A stretch of DNA of 8,033 bases from Acidobacteriaceae bacterium (lineage in GTDB: Bacteria; Acidobacteriota; Terriglobia; Terriglobales; Acidobacteriaceae): positions 1 to 8,033 of the forward strand of contig JASIJX010000410.1 of NCBI GenBank assembly GCA_030049955.1. Reading direction: 5' to 3'. The notes beneath the pieces are model-generated. The model made no database searches. It saw nothing but the letters and a program-made list of their open reading frames with translations, and was not told the origin of the DNA. Shown here piece by piece: positions 1-7,720 of this stretch. Positions within the stretch are counted from its first letter, which is position 1. The number at the start of each line of letters is the position of its first letter. Position numbers and translations under genes: made by a program.

Positions 1-623
1 CAAAAGAAGCTGGCTTTCTGAGGCTGACCTTTGCTGGGACCGCAAATTGGCAGCATCTCTGTAAAATACGGCTTTCCTCCTCCGTACATTTCATGATTGC
101 CCAGCATTGCGAATGATCCAACCTTGCCCAACGGCCAGGCAATGGGAGTATATGGACTATTTGGAGCCTGCTTGCCGAGAAAGTTCTCCTGAACTTCGGG
201 ATCATCTCCGACGTAATATACGTCGCCGAGATGAATCGTGTAATCCGGATTGTAGCTCTGAACTTGCTGAGCAACCTCATACGCTTCATCCGTGCCGGTA
301 CCCCAATCTCCTACGATAGATATGCGAATCTTATCTCCGCCGTCGGCAGCTCTAAGAAGGTAAATCCCATCTTGCCCACCGATCTCGTAGTTTGGATAAG
401 GTTTGTATTTACCGTGGAATATTCCTTTGAGGTAATTCCATATCCATGGCCAAAGGTTGTTTGGCAAAAACAGATAGAGCAATGGAAAGTTTTTCTGCGT
501 TGCAACCTGCTGAGCCCTTGCGATCAGACGAGTGCGGCCCAGCACGGGGATATTGCTGGAACGCGCAGTTTTGGGAGACTTGAATACCTTCGTTGCCGGG
601 GTTGTTTCGGTCGTGACTTGCAT
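1..623 (-). CDS. Calcineurin-like metallophosphoesterase, purple-acid-phosphatase-like (3' end outside window)
   Basis: Reading leftward from the ATG at 623 gives 207 uninterrupted codons to the window edge. Visible metal-site motifs, in order, are GDWG (Asp106), GDVYY (Asp134, Tyr137) and GNHE (Asn176, His177). This is the canonical order of calcineurin-like dinuclear metallophosphoesterases. The GDWG plus GDxxY combination resembles purple acid/tartrate-resistant phosphatases, where Tyr is an Fe ligand (family knowledge). The later VxxH and GHxH motifs would lie beyond the window. Residues 1-100 precede the catalytic domain: a Ser/Thr/Lys-rich start, then a Trp-rich hydrophobic patch at about 46-69. 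There is no signal peptide, so a cytosolic location is likely. The start is fixed by a GGAGGTGAT Shine-Dalgarno 8 bases upstream. Codon use is visibly more AT-tolerant than in the genes to the right. The substrate cannot be told from sequence; a phosphomonoesterase or phosphodiesterase is possible. Confidence 0.88.
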   Translation of the reverse strand, partial: MQVTTETTPATKVFKSPKTARSSNIPVLGRTRLIARAQQVATQKNFPLLYLFLPNNLWPWIWNYLKGIFHGKYKPYPNYEIGGQDGIYLLRAADGGDKIRISIVGDWGTGTDEAYEVAQQVQSYNPDYTIHLGDVYYVGDDPEVQENFLGKQAPNSPYTPIAWPLGKVGSFAMLGNHEMYGGGKPYFTEMLPICGPSKGQPQKASFF

Positions 624-631
624 AATCTCTC

Positions 632-640
632 ATCACCTCC
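632..640 (-). promoter_or_regulatory. Strong Shine-Dalgarno of the metallophosphoesterase gene
   Basis: On the minus strand GGAGGTGAT, a 9-base match to the anti-Shine-Dalgarno, sits 8 bases before the ATG at 623. Two in-frame TGA codons lie directly upstream of the start (inside and next to the Shine-Dalgarno), so the start cannot be further upstream. It is the strongest ribosome binding site in the window. Confidence 0.85.
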
Positions 641-754
641 ACGCTTCGTACTGCGGTCGCATCCTGGCAATTACAGGAGAGCAGTATGGCCCAGAACGTG
701 GCTCCGGCGACTAAGAAGATGATTTAAGGAAGATGATGATCGAGAGAACGTTGG

Positions 755-788
755 GGCGGTCTTAATGGCCAGTTACTGAATTACCGCC
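755..788 (-). other. Possible stem-loop in the phosphoesterase leader
   Basis: On the minus strand GGCGGT (788-783) is complementary to ACCGCC (760-755). The 22-base interior contains a small CAG-TAA-CTG self-complementary element. It lies inside the presumed transcript between the promoter and the start codon. No T-run follows, so it is not an obvious intrinsic terminator; it could be a structured leader element or chance. No known riboswitch class was recognised. Confidence 0.3.
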
Positions 789-866
789 GTCCAACTAACT
801 ACGCCCGGAATAAAGAGCTCGCGTGAGATAGCAGCACGCAGCAGAAGGTAAGGATGAATATCCTGA

Positions 867-895
867 TGTATATGAAAAATATTGCCACCTGTCAA
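867..895 (-). promoter_or_regulatory. Sigma-70-type promoter, leftward
   Basis: On the minus strand TTGACA (895-890, perfect -35) and TATACA (872-867, 5 of 6 match to TATAAT) are separated by exactly 17 bases. The flanking DNA is AT-rich. Transcription would begin near 860 and run left into the metallophosphoesterase gene, giving a leader of about 240 bases. It is the best promoter match in the window. Experimental start-site data are absent. Confidence 0.65.
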
Positions 896-915
896 TAGAA
901 ACAGATGCTCCGAGG

Positions 916-947
916 GTCACGCCAGCTTTCAGGGAACATTGCGTGAC
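916..947. repeat. 7-bp perfect inverted repeat (GTCACGC / GCGTGAC)
   Basis: GTCACGC at 916-922 and GCGTGAC at 941-947 are perfect reverse complements with an 18-base spacer. The element lies just after the PIN gene stop codon (959) and just upstream of the -35 box of the leftward promoter. It could be a weak terminator stem for the PIN operon, although no T-run follows on the minus strand, or a regulator binding site for the phosphoesterase promoter. Confidence 0.4.
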
Positions 948-958
948 TCACCGCGCTT

Positions 959-1444
959 CTAACGCTCTCCGCTCAGCGATTCTCCATTGACCACCGGCTC
1001 GCTGACAGGGTCCAGCGTCTCCAGGCCCTCATCTCGCGCTGCGTCCAGCAGCTCCGGCGCCGAGGAAATGAAGACCACATCTGTTCCCTGGAACATATCG
1101 CGGGCGGTGAGAGCGGCGCCCAGTTGCAGCGCACTGGGCCAGCGCAGGACGGTGCGGTCGAGCAGTTGCCGCGCAGCTTCAAGCACCGCGGGATTAAGCG
1201 GCTGCTGCACCATGCGCGCCGCTTCCAGCCGCAGAATCTCAAGAGCAGCGGCGGCGTCTGCCGATGCAATGTCGCCGGTGCGTTCGCGGCGGCGAATGGC
1301 GGCGTAGACTTCGAGCGGCGTGCTGGCGGAGATCAGCTTGCGGTTATCGTCCACCGTCTCCATTAGCCGGATGAGGGCCGCAGTCCCCGGCTCCTGCACA
1401 AATAACTTTGCGAACGCCGTTGCCTCAAGGTAATACAGGCTCAC
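959..1444 (-). CDS. PIN-domain protein, VapC-like, with degenerate active site
   Basis: The 161-aa product aligns by eye with small PIN-domain ribonucleases of the VapC type. YYLEATAFAKLF (4-15) corresponds to the usual YYLDTSALVKLY start, followed by STPLEVYAAIRR (41-52), VLRWPSALQLGAAL (99-112) and VVFISSAPELL (123-133). PIN enzymes cleave RNA using four acidic residues. Here the first is Glu7 instead of Asp, the second is kept (Glu45), the third is Ser104 and the fourth is Ala129. Catalysis is therefore probably weakened or lost, while the fold looks intact. The start is GTG at 1444, overlapping the stop of the upstream gene in the tetramer GTGA, with a G-rich ribosome binding site 5 bases before it; translational coupling is expected. 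It may be a toxin relic, an RNA-binding PIN protein, or a ribonuclease with a rearranged site. Confidence 0.82.
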   Translation of the reverse strand: MSLYYLEATAFAKLFVQEPGTAALIRLMETVDDNRKLISASTPLEVYAAIRRRERTGDIASADAAAALEILRLEAARMVQQPLNPAVLEAARQLLDRTVLRWPSALQLGAALTARDMFQGTDVVFISSAPELLDAARDEGLETLDPVSEPVVNGESLSGER

Positions 1445-2178
1445 TCGATCCCCCGTTCATCGTCGATCACGGCGGCGAGCGTCTCGCCCTGCACGGCAAT
1501 GGGATGGAACCGCGGCAACTCTTCGGGCAATCCGGCCTCGGCGCGGTTCAGGCGGATGGTCGTAGTGGGATAGGCGGGCGTTTTGGGATTGGCGATCTTG
1601 CTGGTAAGCACCAGGCCGCGCTGAATAGCCTCGGCAAGGACTGTCTGCCGCGAGTCGGGATGCTGGTTCCAGCGAAAGGCCTTGCGCGGCAGGAAGGAAT
1701 CGCGGAACCACTTGAGCGCAATGAACGCATGGCCTCCGCGCTCGGCCTCGGCCAGAGCGGCGCACAGCTCCTTTACGCGCACATCCATGTCCGCGGGCAA
1801 GACCCCATCAGCAAGATCAATTTCCTCGAAGCCGTGATTGCCATGCGAAGCAGCGTGCACGGGCGCTGAGCGCTGGCTGCGCGCGGGCCGCGTGTACGGT
1901 TCGCTGTCACCGATTCGCTCGAAGTAGATGCGAACCTCGTCGTCTTCGGGAGACCATGAATCTGCTGACGCATTGCGCCGTTTGCTGCGGCCGTTTTCGC
2001 TACACAGCTCAACAATGACCTGGTAGCCCGGAGGCGCCAGAAAACGCAGCGCGCGCGCCAGACCCGGATCCTGCGAGTACGACAGTTCGGTCAGTGCTTC
2101 TTCAATGATCTCTTCGGCTGCGGGAATACTCAGGTTAGCAACGTCCAGGTTCACCTGTGTGGGTCGCGTCGATTTCAT
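1441..2178 (-). CDS. Unknown protein upstream of PIN gene; putative antitoxin-like partner
   Basis: The 245-aa product is not recognised as a named family. Residues 1-60 contain a helical, acidic stretch (AAEEIIEEALTEL, 20-32) and a hydrophobic segment ending near Cys59. Residues 62-118 are basic/polar and low in structure, with a His-rich SHGNHG. Residues 135-211 look like a compact alpha/beta or winged-helix-like domain: helices around VKELCAALAEAE and AFIALKWFRD, then PAYPTTTIRLNR as a possible beta wing. The reading frame stays open to an ATG at 2313, but the ATG at 2178 is preferred because GGAG lies 8 bases before it and the upstream part has an unlikely Arg/Gly/Pro-rich composition. 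It overlaps the PIN gene by 4 bases, the usual order (antitoxin first, toxin second) of VapBC-type pairs, but it is far larger than a typical VapB. The antitoxin role is inference. Confidence 0.75.
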   Translation of the reverse strand: MKSTRPTQVNLDVANLSIPAAEEIIEEALTELSYSQDPGLARALRFLAPPGYQVIVELCSENGRSKRRNASADSWSPEDDEVRIYFERIGDSEPYTRPARSQRSAPVHAASHGNHGFEEIDLADGVLPADMDVRVKELCAALAEAERGGHAFIALKWFRDSFLPRKAFRWNQHPDSRQTVLAEAIQRGLVLTSKIANPKTPAYPTTTIRLNRAEAGLPEELPRFHPIAVQGETLAAVIDDERGIE

Positions 2179-2187
2179 TTCCCTCAC

Positions 2188-2207
2188 TCCATCTATTGAT
2201 CCATCTA
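2188..2207. repeat. Direct repeat TAGATGGA x2 before the PIN operon start
   Basis: On the minus strand TAGATGGA occurs at 2207-2200 and again at 2195-2188, separated by TCAA, a 12-base period. The second copy runs into the GGAG Shine-Dalgarno of the 245-aa gene. The position is suitable for an autoregulatory operator or a translational control site; chance similarity is possible. Confidence 0.4.
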
Positions 2208-2748
2208 CTTGTCCACCCCGGCCGCAGGTCCGGAGTGGGTGTTCTGGTTCTGGCTCGCGTGTTCGAAAATACATCACTGCATTCGCGCCTTTTCGGTGGC
2301 GAAGAACGCGCAAGAAATGGTTATCTTAGCCGCGGCAACGGCAACTCTGGCAGATTACGAAATTCACCCCTTGCGAACGCACTCTCTAATGACGGATTGC
2401 GCAGACTCTAACTCCTGTGCTTCTCACAGAAGGACCCATGAACATCTCTCGATCGAGGGGTTTTTGCGCATGATCGTCAAAACAATGGCGGCTTAGAAAA
2501 GCATCTTCTTTACGCCGCTCTGCTTTCGCACCTTGCTTATTTCGAGAAATTTACGCGCGCTGGGCCACTGCTTTACGACCTCAGTGTACCCGAAAAGACC
2601 GGGGCAAGCGGGGCCTTGTGTATGACTTAAGTCCGGTTACGACTGCGGGTTCGATCTAATGCGTGGAATCCGGTCATTTGTACCCGGTATACGATATTCC
2701 CGGGCTGCTGCGCTTACCGATAGCTTACATGTTCGTACAATAGAAGAG
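2208..2748. other. Intergenic region between divergent transcription units
   Basis: About 540 bases lie between the leftward PIN operon and the rightward secreted-protein gene. Short open frames exist on both strands, but none has a plausible ribosome binding site together with protein-like composition. I found no tRNA-like or other RNA gene. A 10-base palindrome CTCGATCGAG lies at about 2448-2457, followed by GGGTTTTT on the plus strand, but it lacks a loop and is not a convincing terminator. Promoters for both flanking operons should be here; only a weak candidate for the rightward one is identifiable. Confidence 0.5.
2714..2741 (+). promoter_or_regulatory. Weak candidate promoter for the secreted-protein gene
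   Basis: TTACCG (2714-2719) and TACAAT (2736-2741, 5 of 6 match to TATAAT) are separated by 16 bases. If used, transcription would begin within a few bases of the ATG at 2749, giving a leaderless or nearly leaderless mRNA. That would fit the weak Shine-Dalgarno (GAAGAG directly before the ATG). The -35 box is poor, so this is tentative. Confidence 0.3.
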
Positions 2749-5562
2749 ATGCGCCGTTTTTTATTTTTTTGCCTGCCGCTGCTTCTTTCGCTGGCTCCCG
2801 CCATGATGCGCGCCGACGGCCCTGCTTTTGACCTTACAGGACCGAAGGTCGACGTGCACGTGAAGCGTGGAACGGTGACGCTGCCCATCTCCCAGGCTCC
2901 CAACTTGCTGCCCGGGGACCGGCTTTGGATCCATCCCGACCTGCCCGATACGCAATCGGAACATTTTGTGCTGGTGGTTGCTTTCCTGCGTGGCACTACG
3001 AACCCGCCGCCGCCGGAGTGGTTTACCAGGGTGGAGACCTGGACGCGCGAGGCCCACGACGAAGGCGTGTTCGTTACGGTGCCGGACGAAGCGCAGCAGG
3101 CGCTGATTTTTCTGGCGCCGGAAACGAGCGGCGACTTCAACACCTTGCGCAAAGCAGTGCGCCAGGAGCCGGGCTCGTTTGTTCGCGCCGCGCAGGACTT
3201 GCAGGCCGCGAGTTGGGAGCGGATGCGACTCGAATCCTATCTGGCCGATGTGAAGGTCACGTCGAAGACCAATCCCGATGCGCTCAAGCCAAAAGCCGAA
3301 GCGGCTGCGCGCAGCCTGGGCATCAAGATCAACGAGAGCTGCTTCTCGAAGCCCTACGACGAGCAGGCCTCGTGCCTTTCGCAGAACTCTGAAGGCATGG
3401 TGCTGGACGACTCGAACGCGCAGTCGCTGGTCGATCAGCTTGCCACCGGCTCGGCGCTGGATCTGGTGAACACGCTCAGCACCACCTCGCTGGCAGGCGG
3501 CGGCATGTACAGCGCCTATGTGGGCGCAATTGTCGATACCGCCAAGATCCTCGGCTCGCTGCACACCGCGCACTTCCAGTACATTCCGGCGCTGGCGCTG
3601 CCGACCACCGACACCTTGAACCTGCGGTTGAACATTCCGCCCTCGTTCCGCAATCCCAAGTCGGTGGTGGTGATTGCGCTGCCGCCGATCGGACCCACGC
3701 ATCCCGAGGCGCTGTACGCACTAAGCCCTTCCGACAACTACTGCGCGCCGAAGCCGGGCCTGGTGCTGCCGGCCGGAGGCGCACCGCTGGTGTTTGCCAC
3801 GCCGCTGGCACACAATCTGTTTCTGCGCGTGCACCCGGACGCTGTAGCTAACGCCGCCGGCGAGGTTACTCTGACCGGCACCGCTGAGCACGGCCCGGTG
3901 ATTGACGTGCCGGTACGCGCGGAGGCCACCGAGGGCGGCTTGGTATTCGATGCGCCTGTGCCGCCGCTGCCCGCAGGGAATCTGATCGGCGAGCTGCGCG
4001 GCAAGTGGGGATTCGACGACTGGGAGGGTCCGAGCTTCCATCTGTATTCGCCGCAGCCAGGCAAATGGGCGATTGCGCCCGGCGACCAGTCGGCGCTGGT
4101 GGTGGGCCGCGAAGACACTTTGCATATGGTTGGCGAAAGCGCCGAATGCGTCGAGCGCGTTCAAGCGCGCATACAGGCGCAGGCCGCATCAGCAGCCGAG
4201 CCTGTGACGCTGGCCTTTACAACACCCAAGCCGGACACGCTGCAGATGAAGGTTCCGCTGAAGGACTCCGCGCCGGGACCTGTGAGCTTCGACGTGTATC
4301 AGTACGGCCTGGACAAGCCGGATCAACTCAAAATGTTTGCCTACGACGAGGCCGCATCGCTGCACGGGCTAACGTTGAGCGCCGGCGACAGCGAAGCGCT
4401 GCTCAAGGGCACGCGACTGGACGAAGTGGCGCAGGCAAAGCTGCATGGCATTGTGCTTAAGCCCGCCACGCTGAACCGCGTGGAAGACATGGACCAGCTT
4501 GTGCTGAAGGCCGGCTCATCCACCGCGGGACTGGACCCGGACAAAGACTATACAGCCGAGGTGGAACTGAAGGATGGCCGGCAACTCAAGGCTCAGGTCA
4601 CGGTCGAGCCTCCACGGCCGCAGCTGATGCTGCTGAGCAAGGGCGTGCAGAGCGACGGAACCCCTTCACTGGTGCAGCTTGGCAGCCCGGACGATCTGCC
4701 CGTTGATGGACACCTGGTGTTCTTCGTCAAATCCACGTCGCCGGCGAGCTTTCCGCGCGACGAGAAGATCGAAATAGCTGCTGCGGACTCGAGCTTCCAC
4801 ACCCTGCTCGACCTGAACGATGGCAGCCTGCTGCTTGAGGACGCAAAGACTGCCGAAGCCTCAATGCAGCCCAAGGCGCGTTTTGGCTTTTCGGCGTTTG
4901 GGCCGGTGCGCGTGCGCGCCGTGGCTGCCGACGGACAGACCAGCGACTGGGTTCCGCTGGGCACGCTGGTGCGCGTTCCCGGCTTCAAGGAGTTGCGCTG
5001 CCCACGCTCGACGACCAAGCCCTGCACGCTTTCGGGCACAAATTTATTTCTGGCGTCCGCGGTAGCGGCTTCGCCGCAGTTCGACTCCGCGACGCAGATT
5101 CCGCCGGAGTTTACCGGAACGGAGCTGGTGGTCCCGCATCCGGCCGCGAATGGCGAACTGTATGTGAAGCTGCGCGACGACCCGTCCACGGTGCAGACAC
5201 TGGCGCTGCCGATCACGCCCATCACGCCAGCCGAAAAGAAGGCAGAGCTGCCGGCAACCGAGCCTGCGCCGCCGGTGCCAACGCCTGCGCCAGCAGCGGG
5301 ATCTGCGAATGCGCCGGACAACAACGCGCCTTCCACACCGCCGGCCGCAGAGCCGGGAACCAGCGGGTCTGGTCCAGAGAAAGCTTCTCCACCACCGCCT
5401 GACACGACTCCGCCACAAAGCAACACAAATTCGCCCAACGCAACTTCGCCCGACGCGCCTTCACCCAAGGCCGCGTCGCCGGACAATAACACGCCTGTGA
5501 GCACGCCCACGATGCCGGCAAAGCAGCCGACCACCGCGCCGGCTGCCTCGCCAGCGAGCTAA
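2749..5562 (+). CDS. Large secreted protein of unknown function with Pro/Ala-rich tail
   Basis: The product is 937 aa from the ATG at 2749. The start is chosen because MRRFLFFCLPLLLSLAPA is a textbook Sec signal peptide; the open frame reaches back to an ATG at 2659, but that adds 30 residues of unlikely sequence before it. Cleavage is likely after Ala18 or Ala22. No lipobox-Cys pattern follows, so export to periplasm or outside is expected. The body (about 23-826) reads as alternating beta-rich segments with one glycine-rich hydrophobic stretch near 247-260 and few cysteines: C198 and C209, C332, C467, C751 and C759. The two close pairs may form disulfides. Residues from about 827 to the end are low complexity, rich in Pro, Ala, Ser, Thr and Asn, like a linker or wall-spanning tail. 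There is no C-terminal anchor, LPXTG or outer-membrane beta signature. I recognise no enzyme motif. A 42-aa membrane protein gene follows 19 bases later. Confidence 0.85.
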   Translation: MRRFLFFCLPLLLSLAPAMMRADGPAFDLTGPKVDVHVKRGTVTLPISQAPNLLPGDRLWIHPDLPDTQSEHFVLVVAFLRGTTNPPPPEWFTRVETWTREAHDEGVFVTVPDEAQQALIFLAPETSGDFNTLRKAVRQEPGSFVRAAQDLQAASWERMRLESYLADVKVTSKTNPDALKPKAEAAARSLGIKINESCFSKPYDEQASCLSQNSEGMVLDDSNAQSLVDQLATGSALDLVNTLSTTSLAGGGMYSAYVGAIVDTAKILGSLHTAHFQYIPALALPTTDTLNLRLNIPPSFRNPKSVVVIALPPIGPTHPEALYALSPSDNYCAPKPGLVLPAGGAPLVFATPLAHNLFLRVHPDAVANAAGEVTLTGTAEHGPVIDVPVRAEATEGGLVFDAPVPPLPAGNLIGELRGKWGFDDWEGPSFHLYSPQPGKWAIAPGDQSALVVGREDTLHMVGESAECVERVQARIQAQAASAAEPVTLAFTTPKPDTLQMKVPLKDSAPGPVSFDVYQYGLDKPDQLKMFAYDEAASLHGLTLSAGDSEALLKGTRLDEVAQAKLHGIVLKPATLNRVEDMDQLVLKAGSSTAGLDPDKDYTAEVELKDGRQLKAQVTVEPPRPQLMLLSKGVQSDGTPSLVQLGSPDDLPVDGHLVFFVKSTSPASFPRDEKIEIAAADSSFHTLLDLNDGSLLLEDAKTAEASMQPKARFGFSAFGPVRVRAVAADGQTSDWVPLGTLVRVPGFKELRCPRSTTKPCTLSGTNLFLASAVAASPQFDSATQIPPEFTGTELVVPHPAANGELYVKLRDDPSTVQTLALPITPITPAEKKAELPATEPAPPVPTPAPAAGSANAPDNNAPSTPPAAEPGTSGSGPEKASPPPPDTTPPQSNTNSPNATSPDAPSPKAASPDNNTPVSTPTMPAKQPTTAPAASPAS

Positions 5563-5581
5563 GCGTGCAGGCCGGGGTGCG

Positions 5582-5710
5582 ATGAAGGTCGCATTTGTTG
5601 TCGTTGTCATCGCAATCATTGCCGCCCTGGTCTACGCCGACCGCAAATGGCGGCAGTGGATTGCGGCGCGCCGGCATGAGCGCGAGGACGATGCGCACCG
5701 CACGCGCTGA
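5582..5710 (+). CDS. Small single-pass membrane protein (42 aa)
   Basis: Translation starts MKVAFVVVVIAIIAALVY, one strongly hydrophobic helix (about residues 3-18), followed by DRKWRQWIAARRHERE and a short charged tail ending in Arg. The positive-inside rule predicts the N terminus out and the basic tail in the cytoplasm. The ATG is preceded by GGGG about 5 bases upstream. It begins 19 bases after the stop of the large secreted protein and is followed by a terminator-like hairpin, so the two genes probably form one transcription unit. The hydrophobic-then-basic pattern is hard to obtain by chance in this GC-rich DNA, which supports it being a real gene. Function is unknown; a partner or regulator of the secreted protein is only inference. 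Confidence 0.65.
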   Translation: MKVAFVVVVIAIIAALVYADRKWRQWIAARRHEREDDAHRTR

Positions 5711-5743
5711 ACGCGGATCACTGATCGCTGATAAACTGGATAC

Positions 5744-5773
5744 TGCCGCTTTGTGCGGCAATTAGCTCTTTTT
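5744..5773 (+). terminator. Putative intrinsic terminator after the 42-aa gene
   Basis: TGCCGC (5744-5749) and GCGGCA (5755-5760) form a perfect 6-bp stem with a 5-base loop TTTGT. TTTTT follows at 5769-5773. The T-run starts 8 bases after the stem, so efficiency may be modest. It separates the secreted-protein unit from typA. Confidence 0.5.
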
Positions 5774-5796
5774 GCTCGGCAATTGGCTATTTTGCT
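5756..5796 (+). repeat. Imperfect tandem duplication of the terminator 3' half
   Basis: A 21-base unit at 5756-5776 starts CGGCAATTAGCT and ends in TTTTTGCT. It is followed directly by a 20-base copy at 5777-5796 starting CGGCAATTGGCT and ending in TTTTGCT. They differ at two positions and by one T in the T-tract. Each unit carries a CGGCA stem arm and a T-run. Confidence 0.7.
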
Positions 5797-5859
5797 CGCT
5801 CTTCTTAGCCGACCACGCGGCCAGCGCTGCGCCGAAAATCCGGAAAAGGAATTGTTTTT

Positions 5860-7683
<1,824 letters not shown>

Positions 7684-7690
7684 AGCAGGG

Positions 7691-7717
7691 ACCAAGGGAA
7701 CGAGGCACCGAGGGAAC
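7691..7717. repeat. Direct repeat ACCRAGGGAAC x2
   Basis: ACCAAGGGAAC (7691-7701) recurs as ACCGAGGGAAC (7707-7717), 10 of 11 identical, with a 16-base period. It lies 7 bases after the typA stop codon, in non-coding DNA. It may be the remnant of a simple intergenic tandem repeat. Confidence 0.5.
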
Positions 7718-7720
7718 AAG

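Larger units (their letters stand above)
641..958. other. Intergenic region / long leader between phosphoesterase and PIN gene
   Basis: About 320 bases without a convincing gene. It contains the leftward promoter (867-895), a predicted 5' leader of about 240 bases with a stem-loop (755-788), and a 7-base inverted repeat (916-947) just downstream of the PIN gene stop. I found no ATG-started minus-strand small ORF within the leader upstream of the phosphoesterase Shine-Dalgarno. The DNA is noticeably AT-richer than the flanking genes on the right. Confidence 0.6.

Noticed and set aside
635..720. Minus-strand stretch reading like a signal peptide with a lipobox-like LLSC just upstream of the phosphoesterase
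   Set aside because: It has no start codon after the upstream in-frame TAA and is not in frame with the phosphoesterase; probably chance.
231..722. 163-aa plus-strand open frame
   Set aside because: It overlaps the phosphoesterase on the other strand, which has conserved metal motifs and a strong ribosome binding site; the plus frame has neither.
854..898. 14-codon plus-strand mini-ORF beginning MNILMYMKN, with an AAGG-like ribosome binding site
   Set aside because: It coincides with the AT-rich leftward promoter and is too short to support as a gene.
2179..2313. N-terminal extension of the 245-aa protein to an ATG at 2313
   Set aside because: No good ribosome binding site, Arg/Gly/Pro-rich composition, and the 2178 start has GGAG at proper spacing.
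2443..2466. Palindrome CTCGATCGAG followed by GGGTTTTT as a terminator
   Set aside because: A perfect palindrome with no loop leaves only a 3-bp stem when folded as RNA.
2683..2704. CCCGG ... CCGGG inverted repeat as an operator upstream of the secreted-protein gene
   Set aside because: Only the 5-base arms match and the centre is asymmetric; too weak to call.
2761..3702. 313-aa minus-strand open frame opposite the secreted protein N-terminal half
   Set aside because: Arg/Gln-rich shadow frame of the signal-peptide-bearing gene.
4593..5534. 313-aa minus-strand open frame opposite the secreted protein tail
   Set aside because: Gly/Ser/Ala-rich low complexity mirroring the Pro/Ala-rich coding repeats; no ribosome binding site, and the plus-strand frame has a clear signal peptide.
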